DNA of 64,000 nt. Source: Gonocerus acuteangulatus (taxonomy: Eukaryota; Arthropoda; Insecta; Hemiptera; Coreidae). Below, piece by piece: positions 55,994-64,000 of this stretch. The stretch lies in the NCBI GenBank assembly GCA_946811695.1, contig OX328123.1, positions 45,424,017 through 45,488,016 on the forward strand, given 5' to 3'. The translations under genes were made by a program, and so were the position numbers. Below the pieces are notes generated by a model that was not told where the DNA came from, searched no databases, and worked only from the letters and a program-made list of their open reading frames with translations. How positions within the stretch are numbered: position 1 is the first letter of the stretch; every line of letters begins with the position of its first letter.

Positions 55994-56222
55994 TTAAATA
56001 AATAAATAAACAAACAAAAGAGGGAGCCGGGCCCGGACGGGAAAGAATGTCTACGTGCCTTTCTCAACGGGGCCCGGACGGGACACGTGCTCGGCACGGC
56101 CCCGGCCCGGACCCGGCACGGTCTAGCCATTAAAAACAGTGGTGTGATTGTTTCACCGTGTCCCGTCCGTGCCCCGTCCGGGGCCCGTCCCGGACGGGGC
56201 ACGGTCTAGCGTGAATAGGCCT
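55935..56222 (-). repeat. Right inverted arm of the composite block
   Basis: About 288 bp, reverse complement of 49167-49475 with a few differences. GC-rich words include GGCCCGGACGGGACACG and CGGTCTAGCGTGAATAGG. Confidence 0.85.
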
Positions 56223-57145
56223 TTAATTGGGTTGCTAGGTACACAGCATGCTTATCATCCATTCGGAAATTTATAGTCTTATAGAGAATAGAGAAGACGA
56301 AAACGAATAATAATTACAGAATAACAATAATAACAGAAATAATACATTTGCAGATTTTACTCAAGATGCCCCTGTGGATGCTAAATACGTCTTAAAAATT
56401 TCTTTAATTGATTAACAAGGTCTTTGTCTGAGTATCCTTTTTAATTTTATTGCAAGAATTTTGCTCTGCTGGCTTCTTAATTTCGGGGGCAGGAAATTGA
56501 ACAAAACTGACCCACAACCTTTCAGTAGATATACACAAATAATGAGAAAAATGTGATGTATAGAGAAACATCAGCTTATCAGAAATTTTGCAGAACCTTT
56601 TTTTAGATCATTTAGTAAGCTTTCGAATGGTAACCTTCCGCTTACCAAGATTCCTAACCGTTTTTGAGTTATTAAGGAAAATATATGAAGTTCCCAAAAC
56701 GTTAAAAGTCTGTTAATAAAATATTTTATACTAACCCTTCCTTCACTCTAAACGTAACCAAAATTTCAAGATTAGTTTGAACATGCTGAAAATGTTTCAA
56801 CTGAATCCCACGATTCCAAGTACCCAAACTAAAAAATTTATTCAACATCTATTTTTCCAATTTTCTCAGAAATGGTTAGTGCTATTGCCTTAAAAATGGT
56901 TTCATTCGTTATTATATGCCAAGAAACCTATAAAACAAGTACTTACAAGCATAAGAAGTAAGCGTAACGATTTTTTCGCGCGAATTTCACTCCAAAAACC
57001 ATGATCCGGTGGACGGATTTTCGTGGTTAACGAACTTGATCTTTTAAATTACACGAAAGATTTTTTTACCAAATTTCATCAATTCAGGACCATTATTCGC
57101 TGAGCTAGGCCGCGAACAGACAAATATATTTATATATATAGATAT

Positions 57146-57190
<45 letters not shown>

Positions 57191-57329
57191 AAAATTTGAA
57201 CGGCCGTTATTTTCGTTTTCTGGGGTTTCTGAAACGTAAAATTTTCTAGTCGGCACTTCCGGATTGTGTCATAAGGTCAGCCTAATAAGCGGTGTTCCTC
57301 CCTATGGAGGGAGGGAGGAACCGCGCTAA
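56223..57329 (+). repeat. Family B repeat, right part of the split copy
   Basis: Continues from the target site TTAATTGGGTTGCTAGG through TTTAGTAAGCTTTCGAATGG, TTAACGAACTTGATC and GCCGCGAACAGACAAATA, (TA)n at 57136-57186, GGCACTTCCGGATTGTGTCA and the right terminus GGAACCGCGCTAA. Its left neighbour is 49120-49166, on the other side of the composite block. Confidence 0.68.
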
Positions 57330-59097
57330 AAGAAGAAAACATGAGGAGAAATTATTTTAATTATATTGTCGACATTAATATCCTTAATGAAAATAAACAA
57401 AAATAGTTCCTTTGATGACCTTAATCTGAGGGATTATTTGTAGATGTTAATTACACCAAGTCTATAAATTTGTAGCTCTTAAGGGAGGCAGGAAAAAGCA
57501 AGGGGCATGAATTATCTTAAATGTTAATTCTCAGTATTTCTCGAGTAATTTACAGAAGACAATTACCCCTTTATTTATAATCATAACCACTGCTGTAGCT
57601 GAAAAACAACATCATCAAATATCTTACTGTAATTTAGAGATAGCCTTTTCGTAGATATCTTCAAAAATAATTAAGACCGAACTCAGACGATCCTCAGCCT
57701 AGTATTAAGTACAAGCAACGGTTCCTTCTGAGACGTCTGAAAAAAATAATTAAAATTAAATGTATGTTTTCGCGTATTATCACAAGAATAAAAGAGAAGA
57801 CCATTTATGTTTCCTTGCAATTCCGCACGTGCACCTCCAAAACCGAAGGTGTTCAATCGCGTTTGAACTAACATTTTTTTATACCTAATTAGTTGTAAAA
57901 TCTCACAGTTTTTGGTAAAAGTAAAACAATATTTTATACCACTTATTTTATTCCTAAACAATTGATATCACCCAGGAAGTCTCATTAGTATATGTAGCTT
58001 TTAAACGAATTTTATTTTTTGCCAAAATTTACTATGAACTTGGTGCATTTAGGTTGTAAAGATATCTGTAATTGAAAAAGCGGTACTTAGCTATGCTCTC
58101 CGCATAGTTTTACCTAAAAGTACATGTTTTGAAGTTGCTTTTATATGAATTTCATCGCCGTAATCGGCCTTATGCGTGCATAGCATAATAAAATGAAAGT
58201 GTCAATTCCCAATGCGATTATTTTATGAAAAATGAGTTTACCATTACTATTTTCTGGAGAGAGTTGTTGAACACTTTGTGATAGCAAGTAACTGAACATT
58301 TGCAGTGAGATCTATCTAATATCTCGCGTAAAAAAGTCAAAATGTATTCGTTACAAGCGAAAATTTTAATAAAGAGAAATACGTCGAGACGAATTAACTG
58401 TATTACATTGTTTGTTAATTTATTCAAGTCAGCACACAAAAATACATTTTAAAAGATACATATCTCTACCAATTGAGTAAAATGTGACTTTTTTAAATGG
58501 AATACCCTCTGTTTTTCACGGTTTTCATAAAATAAAACCCGATTATCTTCAAAAATAATGATTCTATCGAATTGGCAGTGGTCTCATTTGACTCAGCACT
58601 ACAAAGTACCTTAAAAGCGATATCAAAATCAGAAAGATTCAAGTACCCAGAGGTTTTTTTCCCAAAATCGGGCGTATAGCTGAGATCGTTAGTGATTAAA
58701 TCCATTCTTGAGACATGAATTTCAATTTACTTTATCAGAGTATTTGATCTACTTTCTACGTGAATGGTTCCCAAATTTTTTGTCTTTCTAGATTTTCCGA
58801 TTATGGGTAGACCCCCTCCTTACCTAGTATTGCATTTTCGAAAAAACGTGTATCGACTGATTACTAACTTTGGTGACGTGGAGTGAAATAACAAAAAAAA
58901 AAAAATGCACGTTAAGATTCGTCGATTTATTTAAGAAATTAAAATTAACAAGGCACAAAATAAAATGAAATACGCATTCCAAAGCAAAAAAATAAACACT
59001 TTTTAGTAGGATGGATGAAACCGATGTATTGATAATAAATTTTCAATATTTGGCATCAATGGAATTGGATGGAACCTTAGATCTTCTCGCATAGTTT
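57330..59097. other. No recognised gene
   Basis: About 1.8 kb of AT-rich DNA. Minus-strand frames of 70-92 residues lack recognisable domains. Confidence 0.4.
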
Positions 59098-59215
59098 TTC
59101 TACGGAGCATCGACATCTGTACCATTAGCGCCGACATCCAAGAGGCGGCGAGGAATTTTCTCAACGAGCCGTGAGATGAGAACCCACCATCTCTCTCCAG
59201 CTGAGAAACTACGGC
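59098..59215 (-). mobile_element. Type A SINE, partial head
   Basis: The minus strand has TGTCGGCGCTAATGGTACAG then GATGTCGATGCTCCGTAG, preceded by CTCGTTGAGAAAATTCC and GATGGTGGGTTCTCA. The B box is damaged. Confidence 0.6.
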
Positions 59216-59242
59216 GAGATGATAGAAAAGCAATCAAAACTT

Positions 59243-59364
59243 TTAGCACTTTCCACCGAAGGAAAGTAGCTATTGAGGTTGCACTCAAGACGGAATTTTT
59301 GAAAAGTTTCATCAAATCTTTTTCGATCTCACCTAGTAGACACCGAAAATTACCCCCATTAAAA

Positions 59365-59459
<95 letters not shown>

Positions 59460-59461
59460 GT
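59243..59461 (+). repeat. Family A left-internal part
   Basis: TTAGCACTTTCCACCGAAGG, GAAAATTACCCCC and (TA)n at 59369-59454. The usual tandem units do not follow; the foldback element begins instead. Confidence 0.65.
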
Positions 59462-60365
59462 ATTCATGTATCACAACCCTGTGTTATTGAAGCAAGTGAA
59501 CGATTTAGGAACAAAAGTTTATAAAAAAATATGGATCTGTGAAAAGAAAATTAATTTTTTTTCCCTCAGTTTATTCAAAAAGCTCAAAAGAAATAGTTAT
59601 TTTTATAAATATTTACTTAAATATTAAGTAAATATTTATTTAAAAGAATAAAAAAAATTACTTTCACAAAAATAAAAAACGTTCTATAAAAGTAAATAAA
59701 TAAAATACACATTTATTTTGAATTTATCAATTACATTAACTAATACTGGGTCTAGGAGGTGGCCATTAATGAACCCCAATCGTACATTAACCTCAAAAAT
59801 TATTATTTTTACCTAGATAACGCATTTGAACACAAAGACTATGTACATCTTATTTCTGAGGGATAGGATATTTAATTACCACAACAAGCACGCATGGGCC
59901 CACGAGAATCCCAGTGAGTTTCACAAGCGTAGCCATCAGTATCAATTCAAGGTGAAGCATTTGTTTTCTAAGTATAAATAGCTGTAAAAATGTGTTCAAA
60001 TGCGTTATCTAGGTAAAAATAATAATTTTTGAGGTTAATGTATGGTTGGGGTTCATTAATGCCCCCCTCCTGGACCCAGTATTAGTTACCTGAATTAATA
60101 AATTCAAAATAAATGTGTATTTTATTTATTTACTGTTTTAGGATTTTTTTTATATTCGTGGAAGTAATTTTTTTTATTGTTTTAAGTAAATATTTACTTA
60201 ATAATTATGTAAACATTTATAAAAATAAATATTTCTCGTCATCTTTTTGAATAAACTGAAGAAAAAAATATAATTTTTTTTTCACTGATCCATGTTTTTT
60301 TTTTTTAAACTTTTGTTCTTAAATCGTTCACATACTTCAATAACGCAGGGTTGTGATACATGAAT
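59462..60365. mobile_element. 904-bp foldback (long inverted repeat) element
   Basis: Arms 59462-59834 and 59991-60365 are inverted copies (ATTCATGTATCACAACCCTG and CAGGGTTGTGATACATGAAT at the ends; GATAACGCATTTGAACACA at the inner borders) around a 156-bp loop. Within each arm are AT-rich palindromes (AAATATTTACTTAA) and a conserved CATTAATGAACCCCAA-type block. No ORF. The target duplication is unclear because the left flank is (TA)n. Confidence 0.85.
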
Positions 60366-60770
60366 GGAAAGCTGGTTAAATGAGGAAGTTTTTCTGAAAC
60401 CCGGAAATCTCAGATCCTGCCCATTGAGGAATAACGCTGGAAAGAAATATCAAGAAAATGTCAGGAAATTTAGAATAGCTTTCTTTTGGTAAGATGTACG
60501 TACTTACATTCATTCATTTTTACGTTTACTCCCAACTAGTCATATAGTAAATTTACTCAGCTTTCGATTGGTTTCACTTCCTTTCTGGTAGAACCACCTA
60601 GGACGGAGCTACAACGACAATTCTTCTGAAAACCACGTTTGTCTCGATAAAACAATAAAACGACGTTTTCTCCCTTGTGGGCGAGAACACGGAAAATCGT
60701 CATAGAACATTTTTTGTTCCCCTAAGGGTCCTCTATCACCTCTAACAATATGACTAGACATTTACGGGAC

Positions 60771-60776
<6 letters not shown>
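60366..60776. other. No recognised gene
   Basis: Unremarkable sequence ending GGGACACCC before (TA)n. Confidence 0.45.
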
Positions 60777-60837
<61 letters not shown>

Positions 60838-62546
60838 CTGTTAACACGATAGCGGCCAGAGTTTTTGTTTTTTCGTCACGAAACTTGGTATATAGCATTC
60901 AATTAGCAAACGATTGAACGAGTTCGTTAACCACCAAAGTCGGTCCACCGGAAGGGGGGGTTTACCCCGAACCCAAAACACTAATTTGACTATGTCAGCC
61001 GTAATATTTGTTATATTTCAACGAAACTTGCTATTCGTAGTGGTAATATCGAGAGAAAAGTGAGATATAAAAATTAACTAAATCGGTTCATTAGAAGGGG
61101 GGTTTACTCCGGACCCACAATACCAATTCGCCACTACCAGCCGTGATTTTTGGTATATTTCGACGAAACTCGGTATTCGTAGTGGTAATCCACAGGTAAA
61201 TATGTGTTGTAAAAATAAACTAAATCAGTTCATTAGGAGGGGGGTTTACTCCGGACCCACAATACCAATTCGCCACTACCAGCCGTGATTTTTGGTATAT
61301 TTCGACGAAACTCGGTATTCGTAGTGGTAATCTACAGGTAAATATGTGTTGTAAAAATAAACTAAATCGGTTCATTAGAAGGGGGGGGGGTTTACTCCAG
61401 ACCCAAATTCCTAAAATACTCATACCGGTCGTAATTTCTGCTGTATTGAACGAAACGCGGTATACGTCGTGGGTAACCCATGGGAAAGAAGTGTTGTAAA
61501 AATGAGCTGAATCGGTCAATCGGAAAGCGGGGGTTTAATTTGTAATATATTTCAATAGAAAAGCCCGCCAGACGTAGGTTCACAAAGCCACCGCAAGGAG
61601 CGCTTTCTACCACTAGAGTGACTGTATCCTGTTCCTGCGTTAGATCAAAATACGATAATATGAGGTTTCTTGTATTTATTACGTAGTGTAATAGGTACCA
61701 TGTGTAAACATAACTCTGGAAGCAAATTAATAATTGATCAGTTACTCATTACAAATTTAAAAGAGAACTATTCATGTTTTTATTTTATTTATGTAGGATA
61801 TTTTAAGCATATTGTTCTGGAAAGCAGTATAAACTACCCAAATTCTGAGGAAAGTGCTTAGTTATGCAGCTCCTGCGTGACGGACGGGGGGTTTACTCCG
61901 GACCCACAATACCAATTTGCCACTGCCAGCCGTAATTTTTGTAACATTTCAAGGAAACTTGGTATTCGTGGTGGTAATCAACAGAGAAAAATGGGTTGTA
62001 AATATAAACTAAATCGTGTTATTTGGAGGGGGGGGGGGTTACTCCGGACCTAAAGTACTAATATACTCATACCGGTCGTAATTTCTGCTGTATTGTAACG
62101 AAACGCGGTATACGTCATGGGTATCTCATGAGAAAGAAGTGTTGTAAAAATGAAGTAAATCAGTCTATTGGAAAGGAGGGTTTACTTTAAACTCTGTTTC
62201 ATTACAATTAGCCCGCCTGACGTAGGTTCTCAAAGCCGCCGCAGGGAGCGCTATCTCCCACTAGGGCACTGTATCCTGTTCCTGCGTCAGATCAAAAGAC
62301 GGAAAATGAAGTTTTTGTGTATTTATTAAGTAGTACAGTATCATGTATTAACATAACTCTGGAAGCAAATTATTTACAAAATTAATAATTGAACAGTCCT
62401 CATAAGAAATGTAAATGAGCAGAACTATTCACGTTTTTATTTTATTTATATAGGTTATTTAGGTACAGCAAATTATTCAGTAATGTAGTTTACACTACAA
62501 CAATTCTGAGGAAAGTGCTTAGTTATGCAGCTCCTGCGTGACGGAC
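60777..62546 (+). repeat. Family A array with duplicated right ends
   Basis: (TA)n at 60777-60826, then CTGTTAACACGATAGCGGCC and tandem units of about 160 bp (CTCCGGACCCACAATACCAA, ATTTCGACGAAACTCGGTAT, TAAACTAAATCGGTTCATTA plus a G run). A single-copy spacer (61560-61850, containing CTGTATCCTGTTCCTGCGT) and the right terminus GGAAAGTGCTTAGTTATGCA...GACGGAC follow at 61852-61888. The whole unit-spacer-terminus order then repeats to a second terminus at 62510-62546. The minus-strand open frames across the units are repeat-derived. Confidence 0.75.
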
Positions 62547-63416
62547 TTTATTTTTTTGATAATATAGGCTAAGTAGTAGGTATATAATTTTGAAACCAGA
62601 AGAAATGGCATCCATTTTTAAATTTTACTTGAAGTTCTTCGTTAGTACTTATTCCGATCAGTTCCTCTTGTAATATAACATCCGTTTCTTGAATGTCACC
62701 ATAGGGATTAATAATCCATTGTGGAATTAAAATATTCATAATATCCTCAAAACTTATTTCAAAATCTGAATATTTAGTTAAAGCGTCGTTTTCTTGGCAG
62801 CTTGTCTGTGGTCTATTCGAAAACTGGAAATTAGTATAATTCTGACAAAGAACTCCAGTTTACATATCAAGGACCCCCAATTCATGTTTCTGCTCCCAAG
62901 AACCACTTGTAGGTCGTCATGGACCACTTTTATGGGTTCCCGGGCCTGGTGAAGTCAAGCAAATATTTTAGTTCTTCGCTATCGAAAGCAGATACGTTTT
63001 CTTTCACCCCGCTTACGAATTGTAAACCCTTGGGGGTCCACCTGGACTACTTTGGGAACTAAGGTTCTGTATAAAAATTTTTTTCTACTTTAAAAGTTTT
63101 TGCTAAAAATAAATAAACACAAAGTTTTCCTGGGTAAACTTTTAGCACTACATAACGCCAACTGAAGTCAGCGGGATCAATGAATTGAAAGAGCTATTAA
63201 TATTCGAGGCTTGCCAGCTGGCGTGCTGAGAGTAATCCTGAATATTGCTCCATTTTATCAAGGTATATTCACCCATTCTCAACGGTCTACACTCTAGAGT
63301 GAACTCTGATTTAAATATACATTCCATTAAACCTGGCCAATCCTAACTCTAAAACGTAAATAAAAAATCCCACAGGAATAACTAACACAACTATTTCTTG
63401 CGGCAATAATATTAAA
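62547..63416. other. No recognised gene
   Basis: No domain, exon pair or repeat recognised. Confidence 0.45.
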
Positions 63417-63596
63417 GCCAACGGCCGTAGCCACGTTGAATGCACCGGTTCCCATAGATCACCGAAGTTAAGCAACGTCGGGCGTGGTCAGTACCTGAAT
63501 GGGTGACCGACCACGTGCTGTTGGCATTAGAAAAGGGTGGCAACCTGTCGATAGCCCGGCGCTAATGACCAAGATATAGATGCGCCGTTAAAAAAA
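63417..63596 (+). mobile_element. 5S rRNA-derived SINE (SINE3-like)
   Basis: 63417-63526 follows 5S rRNA closely: GCCAACGGCCGTAGCCACGT at the 5' end, the A-box/IE region AAGTTAAGCAACGTCGGGC, the C box TGGGTGACCGACC and CACGTGCTGTTGGC at the 3' end. Short deletions relative to about 120-nt 5S remain (after GTTCCCAT and before CCACGTG). It continues GGGTGGCAACCTGTCGATAG then CCCGGCGCTAATGACC, GATGCGCCGTT and poly-A. The attached tail shows it is a SINE, not a 5S gene. Confidence 0.88.
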
Positions 63597-63817
63597 AAAA
63601 AATAAATAAATAAATAAAAAAAAAAAAAATATTAAATCCGGGCAGCTGATAATAAGCTAGGCGTATTCCTCAACAAGGTTTACGACTCATTACAGAGAAA
63701 TAGCTGAAAGGTATGAAATAGGTATGAAGGATTTATATCATATTTTTCGTTGACAACTGACTCAACAATCTAAAAATATATTCTGCTTGATTACTAACTG
63801 TTTTTCTAAGTAGTTTC

Positions 63818-63959
63818 GAATGCCCATCACGCAGGACCTGCATAACTAAGCACATTCCTCATAATTTGGCCAGTGTACACTTTATTCCTGAATAATTTAC
63901 TTAAAATAACCCATATAGAAAACGGATCTGATACGGAAACGGATGTGTGTTTTTTTTGT

Positions 63960-64000
<41 letters not shown>
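63818..64000 (+). repeat. Family A left end, cut by the window edge
   Basis: GCCCATCACGCAGGACCTGC then ATAACTAAGCACATTCCTCA matches the left terminus at 38670. (TA)n starts at 63964 and runs to the end of the window. Confidence 0.65.

Larger units (their letters stand above)
49167..56222. mobile_element. 7.06-kb composite block with GC-rich inverted arms
   Basis: The ends GGGATTATTCACGCTAGACC and, inverted, AGGCCTATTCACGCTAGACC begin directly inside TTAA at 49163-49166 and 56223-56226. The flanks AATGGGCTGCCTAATTAA and TTAATTGGGTTGCTAGGT together rebuild the intact family B site at about 45430-45455, so everything between is an insertion into family B. Arms are 49167-49475 and 55935-56222. 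TIRs of the GGG..TATTCACGC kind with TTAA/TAA flanks recall PIF/Harbinger-type elements (from memory), but no such transposase is seen inside. The contents are other mobile elements. Confidence 0.65.

Noticed and set aside
55990..56202. 70-residue Pro/Arg-rich minus-strand ORF
   Set aside because: It arises from the GC-rich inverted arm repeat; the mirrored arm at 49167-49475 does not preserve it as a gene.
59100..59490. ORFs of 104-124 residues with Ile-Tyr repeats
   Set aside because: Created by (TA)n microsatellites; the same applies to frames at 245-622, 16605-16797, 29481-29720, 44865-45065, 46198-46511, 52115-52392 and 57044-57256.
61220..61613. Minus-strand ORFs reading RFPIDRFSSFLQH as a protein family
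   Set aside because: The frames recur in every family A unit and follow the tandem repeat; no domain or start context supports expression.
63417..63526. Functional 5S rRNA gene
   Set aside because: Short internal deletions relative to 5S and an attached SINE body and tail with poly-A.

Overview
This is a eukaryotic nuclear window that is AT-rich and crowded with repeats. The features pointing to a eukaryote are spliceable exons with GT/AG borders, tRNA- and 5S rRNA-derived SINEs, LTR, Penelope and LINE retroelement relics, Helitron-type ends and many (TA)n microsatellites. The mix of element families, plus resemblances I recall but cannot search for, suggests an arthropod, perhaps an arachnid. 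That placement is an inference and only moderately sure.

The one convincing host gene lies at 28593-36016 on the + strand. Three exons (28593-28727, 31688-31782, 35437-35950) join in frame into a protein of about 247 residues. It has a linker-histone-like winged-helix (H15) domain followed by a long Arg/Lys/Ser/Cys-rich tail. It reads as a histone-H1-derived protamine-like sperm nuclear basic protein. Its two introns (about 3.0 and 3.7 kb) are loaded with insertions: a family B repeat with a SINE inside it, two further SINE pieces, a short-period array, a hAT-type MITE, a 5'-truncated LINE with a 13-bp target duplication, and two more SINEs just before the last exon.

Left part (1-27 kb): Helitron-like ends; a decayed Copia element split by a 1.04-kb long-TIR element (3708-4747); SINEs; a compact Penelope-like element with inverted terminal repeats and a GIY-YIG nuclease ORF (12063-13485); a 71-bp minisatellite; a decayed Ty3/gypsy gag-pol on the minus strand (17310-19109); a 5S-derived SINE; and a LINE RNase H relic.

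Right part (36-64 kb): two recurrent repeat families. Family A (38670-39837, 60777-62546 and pieces) has terminal inverted repeats, a (TA)n core and G-run-containing tandem units. Family B (45300, 47963, 56223-57329 and others) has a GGAACTGCGTCATC left end. A copy of family B is split at a TTAA site by a 7.06-kb composite block (49167-56222) with about 290-310-bp GC-rich inverted arms. That block holds a SINE, a Helitron-like piece, a pogo-like transposon with iterated terminal motifs, an internally deleted Helitron Rep/helicase ORF and a 126-bp tandem array. A 904-bp foldback element lies at 59462-60365. The window ends with a 5S-headed SINE and the start of another family A copy.

No CRISPR array, operon or canonical stand-alone tRNA/rRNA gene was seen. 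Coordinates of repeat edges are usually good to a few bases where a target duplication is quoted and to tens of bases elsewhere.
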